A stretch of DNA of 64,000 nt from JAFNGF01 sp964567045. Its GTDB lineage: Bacteria > Planctomycetota > Phycisphaerae > Sedimentisphaerales > Anaerobacaceae. This document shows positions 34,343 to 43,650 of the stretch, piece after piece. The notes under the pieces are model-generated. The model searched no databases, was not told the DNA's origin, and saw only the letters and a program-made list of their open reading frames with translations. Position 1 is the stretch's first letter; every line of letters starts with the position of its first letter. The position numbers and the translations under genes were made by a program. Location: NCBI GenBank assembly GCA_964567045.1, contig CAZMLE010000007.1:1-64000 (forward strand), in the 5' to 3' direction.

Positions 34343-34410
34343 AGCGACCGCGGCGGTGTTTGTGCCACGGGATCGTGATAATATCAACATCTTTGTAGGA
34401 GGATCAAAGT

Positions 34411-37400
34411 ATGACCGGTACAAGAAACCTTAAGATGTGGCTGACGATGTGCTCGTTTTTACTGGCACTGGTCAGCACCGCCGCAGGAGGGACGCTCCAC
34501 GTCCCGGGCGACTACAGCATAATTCAGGCCGCGATCATTGCAGCCAACGACGGCGACCAAATCGAGGTGGCCTCGGGGACCTATAATGAGGCCATCAATT
34601 TCTTAGGCAAGGCCGTCCGCCTGTATAGCAGCGGCGGAGCGGCGGCAACCACCATCAACGGGACCGGGAACTACCACGTCATCCAGTGCGTAAGCGGCGA
34701 AGGCCCCGGCACGATCCTGGAGGGCTTTACCATCACCGGCGGAAACGCCGGCACGTTCCCCAACAACTGCGGGGGCGGAATGTATAATAACGGCACCAGC
34801 CCCACTGTCAAAAGCTGCACCTTCACAGCCAACTCGGCTGCTAGCTTCGGCGGCGGCATGTACAACTATGCCGGCAGTGCCACAGTGACCGACTGCACTT
34901 TCAGTAACAATGAAGCCAGGGTCTCGGGGACCACTGGGCAAGGTGGCGGGATTTATAATGAGGCGAGCAGCCCCACTGTCACCAGGTGCACCTTCACGGG
35001 CAACTCGGCCGCCAGCTTCGGCGGCGGGATGTACAACTACTTCAGCAACCCCACAGTGACCGACTGCACCTTCAGTAACAATCAAACGACTGCAACGCTC
35101 TTGGCGACTGGGCAAGGTGGAGGGATGCACAACGACAACAGCAGTCCCACCCTGACCAACTGCACCTTCAGCGGAAACACGAGTGCAGGTGCGTTGGTGG
35201 AGCCCGGTAAAGGCGGCGGGATGTACAACTACCGGAGCAACCCCACCCTGACCGCCTGCAGCTTCAACGCAAACACGGCATCCTGCTCAGGCTCGACTCT
35301 CCTCGCTGGGCAGGGCGGTGGGATGCACAACAGCAACAGCAGTCCCACCCTGAACAACTGCACCTTCAGCGCAAACATAGCAGGCCCGTTTTCGTTTGGT
35401 GAAAAGTTAGGGGCCGGCGGGGGCATGTACAACGGAGAAGGCAGCAGCCCGAAGGTCACCAACTGCACCTTCAGCGACAACACTGACAGCGGGATGTTTA
35501 ACGAACTTTGGAGCAGTCCGACCGTGACCGGCTGCTCCTTCAGCGGCAAGACAGATGGGATGTTAATCGGAGCGTCGAGCAGTCCGACCGTGACGAACTG
35601 CACCTTCAGCGGAAACCATACGGCGGGGATATGGAACCAATCTTCCAGCAACCCGAAAGTAACCGACTGCACCTTCAGCGGGAATTGGGCAGGGATGCAA
35701 AACGAATACTTGAGCAGCTCGACCGTGACCGACTGCACCTTCAGCGGGAACGTTACGGCGGGGATATGGAACAAAGCTTCCAGCAGTTCGACCGTGACCC
35801 ACTGCACCTTCACCAGCAACAACCAAGGTATATGGAACGAACTTTTGACCAGCTCGACCGTAACCAACTGCACCTTCACGCAAAACCAGCATGCTGGTAT
35901 GGAAAACTGGAGTTGCAACCCGACCGTGACCAACTGCGTCTTCATGAACAACTGGTACGGGATAGAGAATATGTTCAGCGGCCCGAAGGTAACCAACTGT
36001 ACCTTCACCGGCAACTATATCGGGATAGATAACACAATATGCGGGCCGAAAATAACCAACTGCATCCTGTGGAACAATACGCTGGTTGAGATCGGGGAGC
36101 ACGCTACCTGGACATCTGTCACCTACTGTGATGTGCAACCAGACTGGGGATATTACTACCCTGGGACGGGCAACATCTATAGCGATCCAAAGTTTGCCGA
36201 CGCCGACGGGCGGCTCTCGGCCGACTCGCCTTGCATCGATGCGGGCAACAATGACGCAGTGACTGTCACGACCGACCTCGACGGGAACAGCCGCATAGTG
36301 GACGGCGACTTCGATGGCAATCCACGCGTCGATATGGGGGCCTATGAAGCATACGAAATGCTGAATATCATCCACGTCCCGGGCGATGCTGCTACTATCC
36401 AGCAGGCTATTGACTCAGCTATATCCTACTACTCGCAAATCGAGGTCGCGCCGGGGACGTACAATGAGGCCATCGATTTCAAAGGCAAGGCCATCCGTCT
36501 GTACAGCAAAGGTGGCCCGCAGGTGACCACCATCAACGGCAACGGGGCCGATCACGTCGTCCAGTGCGTAACTCACGAACGCACCAGTACGATCTTAGAG
36601 GGCTTTACCATCACCGGCGGCAATGCCAATGGCAGTGCGCCCCACAACCGAGGCGGGGGGATGTACAATGATGGCACCGCCCCGACCGTCACTAACTGCA
36701 TATTTACCGGCAATACCGCCACGTATGGTGGTGGTATGTCAAATGATAACTTTAGCTGGCCGTTGATAACTGGCTGCATCTTCAAAAGCAACTCCGCGAG
36801 CAATGCGGGCGGCGGGATAGCCAACAGCGAGAACTACGGTGGGAAGATGACCAACTGCCGATTCGAGTCCAACACCGCAAGTGTGTCCGGCGGTGGGGTG
36901 TGGAATGAATACAGCAACTATCAGCTAACCAACTGCACTTTCAACGGCAACCGGGCGAATGCGCTCTTCGGCGGGGGTATGCATAATGAGCTTTACAGCA
37001 CGGTGGGCCTGACCAACTGCACATTTAGCAGCAACTCTGCCGCCCAACGTGGCGGCGGCATGGACAACTACTATGGAAGCAAGGCTTTTTTGACCAACTG
37101 TACCTTCACAGGCAACTCTGCGCAAATGGTGGGCGGTGGTATTTACAACTGGTCGATGCAAAGCGAGGCGATTTTGACAAACTGCACCTTCACCGGGAAC
37201 TCGGTGCCCTCCGGAAGCACCGGCGGCGCGATGGGCAACTTGGATGGCATCTCGAAACTCACCAACTGCACCTTCACCGGGAACTTGGGATACTTAGGCG
37301 GCGGTGGGATTCACAACCAAAGCGGCAGCGCCACGTTGACCAACTGCATCCTGTGGGGTGACTCGTCACCTGAGATACGCGGTTTGGCCACCGTCACGTA

Positions 37401-38436
37401 CAGTGATGTTCAAGGAGGCTGGGCCGGGACGGGCAACAAGAATGCCAATCCGCTGTTTGCCGACGGCGCCGGGCGACTCGCACCGACCTCGCCCTGCATC
37501 GACGCGGGCAACAATGCGGCGGTTTCTGGTGTTGCGACCGACCTCGATGGGAAGCCGCGCATAACGGACGGAAACCTTGATGGTGTTCTTGTCGTCGATA
37601 TGGGGGCCTACGAGTATGTGTCCGTCGATGCCGACGCCGACGGGATCAAAGACTCCGTCGACACGGCGCCTCTTGTTTACTCCAATGATTTTGCTGACGG
37701 GTCAACAACAGGCACGATAATCGACCGGGCAGATCAACTCTTGGTCATCGCGGACGCACCGGCCCCGCATGGTGTATGGATCGAAGCCAGCGCCTCCGGC
37801 GGCCCTACGCCAGCGCAGGTTAGCGTCTGTGGCGACGCTGACATCTGGTTCGACGCCGGTGATGGGGCGTTTGTCACCTGTGGCAGCGTCGAGATAACAG
37901 TCGCGCAAGGGACAGTAGAGATTGTCTTTACTGCCACCAATGGGACACAGGTGGTAACAAGCCTGAACAAAGGCAGTGGCATTGCCTTTGAACCGGAGAC
38001 CTGTACCATCACCGCGCCGGCGACCAATGTGGATAATGTCGTGGTCATTGTCAACGGTGGCGAAATTATCCTTGCCCCCGGTGAGAGCAAAGTGGTCGGC
38101 AAGGTCGATATCGACATCTATCCAAACCGCACGCCGAACCAGGTGTATCTTAGCAGGAACTATACACTGTATGTGGCTATCCTGGGAAGCGCGAATTTCG
38201 ATGTGAGTACGGTCGACTCATCAACGGTCAAATTCGGCCAAACCGGCACCGAGGCCAGCCCGGTGCGTGCACCCACTATGCGAGACTTGAACGCAGATGG
38301 ATTTATAGACGCTATGTACGGATTTATGACCTTTAACTGCGGCTTCCAGCTTGGTGATACGGAAGGTGTCTTAACCGGAAAGACAACAGCCGGAATAGAT
38401 GTTATAGGCCGGGATTCTGTGTTGGTTTCGCCTTGA
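34411..38436 (+). CDS. Giant right-handed beta-helix surface protein
   Basis: A 1341-residue exported protein. Signal peptide (LTMCSFLLALVSTAAGG), then two pectate-lyase-like beta-helix modules (about 26-640 and 650-1070), each starting HVPGDYSIIQAAI or HVPGDAATIQQAI and NEAI(N/D)F(L/K)GKA(V/I)RLYS. Each consists of many copies of a 20-25 residue coil TVTNCTFSGNxxxxGGGMYN and ends in a SPCIDAGNNxAV... DLDG segment. The last 270 residues are non-repetitive beta structure (IYPNRTPNQVYLSRNYTLYVAILG). No catalytic residues are evident; role could be adhesion or polysaccharide binding. TAGGAGG precedes the ATG. Confidence 0.88.
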   Translation: MTGTRNLKMWLTMCSFLLALVSTAAGGTLHVPGDYSIIQAAIIAANDGDQIEVASGTYNEAINFLGKAVRLYSSGGAAATTINGTGNYHVIQCVSGEGPGTILEGFTITGGNAGTFPNNCGGGMYNNGTSPTVKSCTFTANSAASFGGGMYNYAGSATVTDCTFSNNEARVSGTTGQGGGIYNEASSPTVTRCTFTGNSAASFGGGMYNYFSNPTVTDCTFSNNQTTATLLATGQGGGMHNDNSSPTLTNCTFSGNTSAGALVEPGKGGGMYNYRSNPTLTACSFNANTASCSGSTLLAGQGGGMHNSNSSPTLNNCTFSANIAGPFSFGEKLGAGGGMYNGEGSSPKVTNCTFSDNTDSGMFNELWSSPTVTGCSFSGKTDGMLIGASSSPTVTNCTFSGNHTAGIWNQSSSNPKVTDCTFSGNWAGMQNEYLSSSTVTDCTFSGNVTAGIWNKASSSSTVTHCTFTSNNQGIWNELLTSSTVTNCTFTQNQHAGMENWSCNPTVTNCVFMNNWYGIENMFSGPKVTNCTFTGNYIGIDNTICGPKITNCILWNNTLVEIGEHATWTSVTYCDVQPDWGYYYPGTGNIYSDPKFADADGRLSADSPCIDAGNNDAVTVTTDLDGNSRIVDGDFDGNPRVDMGAYEAYEMLNIIHVPGDAATIQQAIDSAISYYSQIEVAPGTYNEAIDFKGKAIRLYSKGGPQVTTINGNGADHVVQCVTHERTSTILEGFTITGGNANGSAPHNRGGGMYNDGTAPTVTNCIFTGNTATYGGGMSNDNFSWPLITGCIFKSNSASNAGGGIANSENYGGKMTNCRFESNTASVSGGGVWNEYSNYQLTNCTFNGNRANALFGGGMHNELYSTVGLTNCTFSSNSAAQRGGGMDNYYGSKAFLTNCTFTGNSAQMVGGGIYNWSMQSEAILTNCTFTGNSVPSGSTGGAMGNLDGISKLTNCTFTGNLGYLGGGGIHNQSGSATLTNCILWGDSSPEIRGLATVTYSDVQGGWAGTGNKNANPLFADGAGRLAPTSPCIDAGNNAAVSGVATDLDGKPRITDGNLDGVLVVDMGAYEYVSVDADADGIKDSVDTAPLVYSNDFADGSTTGTIIDRADQLLVIADAPAPHGVWIEASASGGPTPAQVSVCGDADIWFDAGDGAFVTCGSVEITVAQGTVEIVFTATNGTQVVTSLNKGSGIAFEPETCTITAPATNVDNVVVIVNGGEIILAPGESKVVGKVDIDIYPNRTPNQVYLSRNYTLYVAILGSANFDVSTVDSSTVKFGQTGTEASPVRAPTMRDLNADGFIDAMYGFMTFNCGFQLGDTEGVLTGKTTAGIDVIGRDSVLVSP

Positions 38437-38461
38437 CAGGAGGCACTAATTACTGTATAAT
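38433..38461 (+). promoter_or_regulatory. Perfect consensus sigma70 promoter
   Basis: TTGACA (38433-38438), exactly 17 bases, TATAAT (38456-38461). The -35 box overlaps the stop codon of the beta-helix gene. It should drive the PEP-CTERM gene strongly. Confidence 0.85.
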
Positions 38462-38511
38462 AATTTTTGGAGAAGGATTTTAGCAAACAAGTGAATATCA
38501 GAGGAGGTCTT

Positions 38512-39189
38512 ATGAAGTGTAACAAATGCATCCCAATCATTTTGGGCGTAGTACTGTGTGTGTGCTCGGCGGGACGGAGTAACATCACCAATGGAGGTTT
38601 TGAGGAGGGTTCACCACTTGGTGTTGGTATCCTCGATCTGGCAGGATGGACTGCCACAGGGGCGGATCCCTATTTCGTTGGAGGTCCTGCTGCTGTTGAT
38701 TTCGAGCTGTCACGCGATTGGATTGCCCCTGCTCCCGATTGGACTGCAACAGAAGGGAACTACTTTGCCTCGCTCTGGAGCACGGACAACGCGGGCACGG
38801 ACTTTTCGAGCCTCAGCCAGACCTTCAGCGCCCACCCCGGCCTGAGATTGGAGTTCGACTATTTCTTTGACTTCGGCGACATTGCTCTGTACCCCGACAC
38901 GGCCATGGCTACCTTGACCTGGTCGACCGGCAGCGTGACACTCTTTGAACACAACACGGCGGGCCATGAACTTGGCGACGATGAGAACATTGGCTGGACG
39001 ACGATTTCGTATGGCTTGCCAGCTACGGACGTGTATACGCTACAGTTCCGCACCGAGGACTTCGACGGGACATTTGAGTCGATTCTGGGCGTTGACAATG
39101 TGCAGGTTATTCCTGCTCCGGCTGCTATTTTGCTGGGCACAATTGGCGTGAGTCTGGTCAGTTTACTGCGCAGACGTAGGGTCCTCTAA
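38512..39189 (+). CDS. PEP-CTERM-type exported protein
   Basis: A 225-residue secreted protein. Signal peptide (PIILGVVLCVCSAG), then a beta-sandwich domain starting NITNGGFEEGSPLG, typical of carbohydrate-binding-like exported proteins, with LRLEFDYFFDFGD and YTLQFRTEDFDGTFESILGVDNVQVI. The tail IPAPAAILLGTIGVSLVSLLRRRRVL is a Phycisphaerae PEP-CTERM sorting signal. ATG 38512 follows GAGGAGGTCTT. It has its own consensus promoter. Confidence 0.88.
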   Translation: MKCNKCIPIILGVVLCVCSAGRSNITNGGFEEGSPLGVGILDLAGWTATGADPYFVGGPAAVDFELSRDWIAPAPDWTATEGNYFASLWSTDNAGTDFSSLSQTFSAHPGLRLEFDYFFDFGDIALYPDTAMATLTWSTGSVTLFEHNTAGHELGDDENIGWTTISYGLPATDVYTLQFRTEDFDGTFESILGVDNVQVIPAPAAILLGTIGVSLVSLLRRRRVL

Positions 39190-39714
39190 GCGGTAACCGA
39201 GCATAAGCAGAAATAACCCGTCAGGAAACCAAGAAAGCACAAGACGCCAGAACGGGCAGCCTGGGGGGGAACGTACGCTTCAGCAGATGCGCTTCATGCA
39301 ATACACTCACGGAGATTTGTCCGGAATTTGCTTGAGAAAAAACCGGCTGTCAGGTATAATATATATCTAACAAATAAGCCAAGGGCTTATGAGTAGATGA
39401 GAAAATGGGTAAATGAGAAATCACACAAACAAATTCACCAAATCCGTGAAATCCGCGGAATCCGTCGTTTATGCTAAGAAGATAACGATCATTTTTACTA
39501 AATTATGCAAAACAAAGCCAATTTGCGAAAAAGTCAAATGAGTGTAAGCCGAATTGTTACAAGGGCTTATGAGAGAAATATCGTATTGGACATTTGGTGA
39601 AAACAAACCCAAACAAAGCCAATTTGGGGCCAAAGCCAATATTAAGATGGATAAGGTGTATTTCTCACGGTGGAGAACGGCGAGGTCGCAGTCGCAGCAC
39701 AATGCCGCCCTGCC
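39190..39714. other. Intergenic region rich in interspersed repeats
   Basis: No gene. At 39441-39467 three near-identical 9-mers (AATCCGTGA, AATCCGCGG, AATCCGTCG) stand in a row. From about 39500 to 39660 the phrase ACAAAGCCAATTTG occurs twice and AAGGGCTTATGAG recurs at 39383 and 39563; see the repeat entry. Confidence 0.5.
39500..39660 (+). repeat. Interspersed KANF/NKPN-type repeat
   Basis: The sequence has the layout of a repeat I remember from Phycisphaerae assemblies: a degenerate reading frame with KQSQF, KPNC, YKGL and KTNPNKANLGPKPIL translations, linked by AAGGGCTTATGAG. It is frameshifted and has stops, so it is not a gene. Confidence 0.45.
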
Positions 39715-40878
39715 CTAAACCAGTTCCCAGTCGCGCAGCCAGGCGTATTCTTTGGGCAGCGCCGCCCAGCGCTCGTCAATAATCCGCGTAAGCCACTGCT
39801 TGTCTGCAGGCATCATGGCTAGCGAGCGCGTGTACGAAGCTCGCGCAGCGTTCTCAACCTCATACACCGTCGAAAGCCCTGGTATCACGGCCGTAACGGC
39901 ATCATTTAGATTAAGAATGCACTGAAGCGTCAACAAGGCGAGGTCGTTGTCCTCCTTATTGCCCACGCCTAACCGTGCTTTGCCGTGGGTCTTGAAAACG
40001 CTGCCGCCGAAGAACGGCTTTATGGTTATAAGTCCCACATCTTGCTGCCGAAGCGATTGAAAAATGCTCTTATGTTCAGGCCCATAACCGGCGTTGACCT
40101 CCTCGATATTATCCTTGGTTGGCGAGTTGCCCTTTTCCTTTGTCTTGGCCGTGCAGGGGAAGATAAACATCTCGACCTGGGGGTATTTCTCAATTACGTG
40201 CTGTGCCCATGGCCGACTGTGGCTGGAGATGCCGAAATGCCGCACCTTTCCTTCCTTATGCAGTTTTTGGAATGCCTCAATCATCACCTCCACGTCGGCG
40301 TCCGTATTGGTGCCATCCATCTTGGCTTGAACACGCCATATATCCAGGTGATCCGTCCCGATATGCCGCAGGCATTCTTCCACATTGTAGAGTTGGGCCT
40401 TAACATTGCAGTATTGGTCGTGCCGCGGGCAGAGCTTGGAGTCGTCCGCGCCGACAATCATTTTTTCGCGCCGGCCTTTTAGTGCCGCACCATAGCAAAG
40501 ACACTCCTCAGCGCCCGTGATGTCCAGATAGTTCATCCCATAGTCTATCGCTTTGGAGACCACCTCGGTACGGTTCTTGGCAACATCGTCAGGGACTTCC
40601 TCTTTTACGAATTTGCCCCACCACCAGCCGCCACTTTGGTCTCTCCAGGGGGCCTGCCAATGTCCCCCCAGACCGATCTCAGAGATGATAAGCTGCGTTT
40701 TGCCCAGCCTGCGGTATCGCATTTGGGGGTTGTAATTCAGTATCTTCGACGTGTCGGTTGAACTGCCACTCTTGCCCAAAACTGGCCTTTGGCTGGCCAG
40801 CACGCCGGCGATTGTTCCCGCTGCCAGCACAGAAGTATCGCGGATAAAAGACCTTCTTGAAAGTCTCTGGTTTTCCAT
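39715..40878 (-). CDS. Tat-exported aldo/keto reductase-like protein
   Basis: A 387-residue protein with a twin-arginine signal (SRRSFIRDTSVLAAGTIAGVLASQ) and an aldo/keto reductase TIM barrel: YRRLGKTQLIISEIGLGGHW, AIDYGMNYLDITG, DHLDIWRVQAK, GKVRHFGISSHSRPW. The usual catalytic Tyr of DTAxxYG is not at its place (LDITGAEECLCYG), and the catalytic Lys region reads KMIVGADDS. It may use another mechanism or be non-catalytic. AAGGAGGTAAGC precedes the ATG. Confidence 0.82.
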   Translation of the reverse strand: MENQRLSRRSFIRDTSVLAAGTIAGVLASQRPVLGKSGSSTDTSKILNYNPQMRYRRLGKTQLIISEIGLGGHWQAPWRDQSGGWWWGKFVKEEVPDDVAKNRTEVVSKAIDYGMNYLDITGAEECLCYGAALKGRREKMIVGADDSKLCPRHDQYCNVKAQLYNVEECLRHIGTDHLDIWRVQAKMDGTNTDADVEVMIEAFQKLHKEGKVRHFGISSHSRPWAQHVIEKYPQVEMFIFPCTAKTKEKGNSPTKDNIEEVNAGYGPEHKSIFQSLRQQDVGLITIKPFFGGSVFKTHGKARLGVGNKEDNDLALLTLQCILNLNDAVTAVIPGLSTVYEVENAARASYTRSLAMMPADKQWLTRIIDERWAALPKEYAWLRDWELV

Positions 40879-41627
40879 TGCTTACCTCCTTCTTAGACCG
40901 GCAAAATCACGCCGTTGAACAGCGGCCACAACCAAAGAGGCTAAACAATCACCGCTGCACTGGCATACGGCAACTCGACGCCAATATCATAAGCCACATG
41001 TGCTAAAATTGCCAGTAATATCCAGCTCATTTCAAGAAATGCGAAAAAGTCGGCGGGGAAAAAGTGCAGCCTCGGATTAAATGGCCGGCGTGCAGCAACG
41101 TTAGGGGGTAACCAGTCCCAAGGCAACACCGAGATTGCGATGGTCTGACCGTAATATGCGCCCCTAAATAGACCTCGGCGAGGCAGCCTGCCAATCCCGA
41201 CCTGTCGGGACTGGCACCCCCCAATTACAACTGGCCACCGGTGCTTCTTACCTCTTCTCGCCCTCCATCCCCCCAAAAGAACTGTCAAGCCCTGCTAACA
41301 AACCTGATGCTGCTATTATTATTGGCCGAATGGCAGAAAGTGTACAGACAGGAAATCCCTGAATTTGAGCCTGCCAAAGACTATAAAACAAATAGAGAAT
41401 CCCTGCTATCAGCCCAGGAAAACGCTACTTCGACGTACCAAAACCCCCATTTTCTGAGTCGAGCACAATCTTCTAATGTTCATTTCGGCACAGTGACCTG
41501 GTTTTCTTTAACTTTTCTGCACTGAAAACTCTGATACTGACCGTGTGCGTGCCTGCCGGGCTTCATATTAGTACGGATAAGGCGTTTTTTAGACGCCAGC
41601 AAGTCTTTTGTGTGCGGCGCGATAAGC
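40879..41627. other. Large intergenic region with possible decayed gene
   Basis: About 750 bases. On the minus strand 40941-41288 is open and its C-terminal half contains a hydrophobic stretch (FLEMSWILLAILAHVAYDIG), perhaps a remnant of a membrane protein; its first half looks random. A palindrome TCCCGACCTGTCGGGA is at 41195-41210, and a small hairpin GGCG/CGCC is near 41580-41595. Nothing else was recognised. Confidence 0.35.
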
Positions 41628-42281
41628 TCACCGTTCAAGAGAAGCCAACCCACCGAGGATGGCAATCCTCACCAGGTCAGCCACGCTGTGAGCATCCAGC
41701 TTCTCCATTATCTTGCGCCGGTTCGCCTCGACGGTCTTGCTGCTTATGTGTAGTACCCGCGCTATTAGTTTGGTATTCCTTCCCTCGCCCACGAGCTGAA
41801 GCACTTCACGCTCCCTTCCTGTTAGGGCATCCAGAGGCGACGCAGGCGTCTGAGATAAGCGCTTCACGTAATCGCTGACCACCACGCCGGCAACCTTCGA
41901 ACTAAGATACGTGCTGCCGCTGGCGACCGCGTGTACAGCCTCAACGAGGTCGTCAAACGTACACTCTTTTAGAACATAGCCGGATGCGCCCGCCTTGAGC
42001 ATATCTGCGACAAATGCCCTATTGGAATGAATTGACAAAGCAAGCACCTTGACTTTAGGAAACTCGCGGACAATCTGCCGGGTGGCATCGACCCCGTTCA
42101 GATTCGGCATGGTTATGTCGGTAATCACTACATCCGGCAAAAGCTCCCGCACAAGCTCAACTGCCTTTCGCCCGTTTTCGGCTTCGCCAACCACTTCCAT
42201 ATCCGGCTGCTTCTCAATAAGGCTGCGCAGACCCTCGCGCACGACTCCATGATCGTCAACCAATAGAATTCGTGTACTCAT
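41628..42281 (-). CDS. NarL/LuxR-family response regulator
   Basis: A 217-residue response regulator: receiver domain (RILLVDDHGVVREGL; phospho-acceptor Asp in VVITDITMP; KAGASGYVLKE) and LuxR-type DNA-binding domain (LTGREREVLQLVGEGRNTKLIARVLHISSKTVEANRRKIMEKL). The internal ATG at 42281 is chosen because GGGGGAT precedes it; an ATG four codons upstream is the alternative. It lies 19 bases downstream of a NarL-type histidine kinase, its likely partner, with a second kinase just beyond. Confidence 0.95.
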   Translation of the reverse strand: MSTRILLVDDHGVVREGLRSLIEKQPDMEVVGEAENGRKAVELVRELLPDVVITDITMPNLNGVDATRQIVREFPKVKVLALSIHSNRAFVADMLKAGASGYVLKECTFDDLVEAVHAVASGSTYLSSKVAGVVVSDYVKRLSQTPASPLDALTGREREVLQLVGEGRNTKLIARVLHISSKTVEANRRKIMEKLDAHSVADLVRIAILGGLASLER

Positions 42282-42300
42282 TTTATCCCCCATTCTAATT

Positions 42301-43605
42301 TTAGCCCTGTTTTAGCGGTGCTGTCATCGTAACTTGACACCCGTGGCCGGGCCTGGATTCAATTTCAAGATGACCGCCTATTTGTTCGAGTCGCTCCTTA
42401 ATGCTGAACAGCCCAAATCCACCTGCTTTGGCTGCCCTTGCCAGCGCTTCAGCAGGCTCAAATCCAATGCCGTCATCCTGCACACTAATCTGTATCTGGT
42501 TGTCCACCTTGCGGACAGAAACCTTTACCTTGCGGGCGTTGGCATGTCTGACAATGTTGATAAGCAATTCTCGCACATTCCGGAACAAAAGCCCCCGGAC
42601 ATCATCTGCCAAAAGCTTGGGCTGCCCGTCGTCTTCAAACTCCGTCGCAATATCATGCTTTGCCTCGATTTGCTCGGCGAGCCAGGCGGCCACAGCCGAT
42701 TCGAAGCCTAACTCATGCAATATGGGAGAACTCAGGTCAGATGTCAACGACCGCACGTCCGTAATGGCCTGGCCCAGAGAGTTGCAGACTTCTTCGAGAA
42801 CTTCGCCAGGCTCGGCGGACAACACAGAATGACGCAGCGCGTCTAATTTGACCTTGGAAACAGCCAGAGATTGGCCGATCCGATCGTGCAATTCTGTAGC
42901 GATGCGACGCCTTTCACGCTCTTCGGCCAGTGACGATTGCAAAGCAAGAGACTTCAGTTGGGCTTGGTACTCGCGAGCCCTTTGTTGTGCCCGTTTGCGC
43001 TCTGCGTTTTTCACCAGCCGCCACTCCCTTCGCTCGCCAACAAGAGCCAATTGATGCGCATTGGCCACATCTACTATCTCAGCCGCTTCACATTGATCGA
43101 GGTTATACGTGCAAACAGCAATCATGTTGTACCTGTCAATTTTTGCATTTATTTGGTTCTCGTAGTCGACGAAATTTCTCCAAATTCTCTCATCTACCCA
43201 CGTCGTATCGCCCGCTACCCTTATACCAGCGTAACCATCGGCCAGAGCTTTGTTGAGTTTATCCATCTGTCCTTGTAAGACCCTTTCGCCATCGAAGGTG
43301 CCATCTTCAAGATACCACTGCGTATATGGCCTGATTTCCATCTGTCCTCGTTTTAGATATTCGTCAAAATCGGGCGTGCCTTTTCTCATTGCGTTTGCCG
43401 CCTCTTCCGCGGTAAGTGCTTCTGATGTAACCCACATACAGAATTCATTATTCTCCAATCCTGCCTTGAAGTAAGGTACCAGCACGGTAATTAGGTCCTG
43501 TTTGCTTTTGTAAAACAGGCAAACGTGTGTGCCCCAGGCAACACTACCTAATGCACTTATTCCTGTCTTTCTGCTTACTTGCCCGGTATTTTTTTCTTGC
43601 GTCAC
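42301..43605 (-). CDS. MEDS-domain NarL-type histidine kinase
   Basis: A 434-residue cytoplasmic kinase. Residues about 20-185 match the MEDS (DcmR-type) sensor domain: GTHVCLFYKSKQDLITVLVPYFKAGLENNEFCMWVTSE and AGIRVAGDTTW. Then HisKA_3 (EERERRRIATELHDRIGQSLAVSKVKLD, phospho-acceptor His) and HATPase_c (LLINIVRHANARKV, DDGIGFEP, GGFGLFSIKERLEQIGG). MEDS is thought to sense small organic or C1-type ligands. GTG 43605 is chosen because GGAGGT sits seven bases upstream. It is paired with the response regulator. Confidence 0.9.
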   Translation of the reverse strand: MTQEKNTGQVSRKTGISALGSVAWGTHVCLFYKSKQDLITVLVPYFKAGLENNEFCMWVTSEALTAEEAANAMRKGTPDFDEYLKRGQMEIRPYTQWYLEDGTFDGERVLQGQMDKLNKALADGYAGIRVAGDTTWVDERIWRNFVDYENQINAKIDRYNMIAVCTYNLDQCEAAEIVDVANAHQLALVGERREWRLVKNAERKRAQQRAREYQAQLKSLALQSSLAEERERRRIATELHDRIGQSLAVSKVKLDALRHSVLSAEPGEVLEEVCNSLGQAITDVRSLTSDLSSPILHELGFESAVAAWLAEQIEAKHDIATEFEDDGQPKLLADDVRGLLFRNVRELLINIVRHANARKVKVSVRKVDNQIQISVQDDGIGFEPAEALARAAKAGGFGLFSIKERLEQIGGHLEIESRPGHGCQVTMTAPLKQG

Positions 43606-43650
43606 GGCTAATACCTCCATTAGTCCATTAGCGGCACGAGCATTGTGCTT

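Larger units (their letters stand above)
33996..34410. other. Intergenic region with promoter and leader of the beta-helix gene
   Basis: No gene. From 34168 it holds a promoter, a 208-base leader and a terminator-like hairpin (separate entries). No clear terminator for the plsY operon is seen in 33996-34167. Confidence 0.5.

Noticed and set aside
34800..37330. Regular DNA repeats resembling a CRISPR or satellite array
   Set aside because: They are in frame and encode beta-helix coils of one protein; spacers are not unique sequences between identical repeats.
40941..41288. Minus-strand 115-codon frame as a gene
   Set aside because: Its first half looks random and there is no ribosome site; kept only as a possible remnant.
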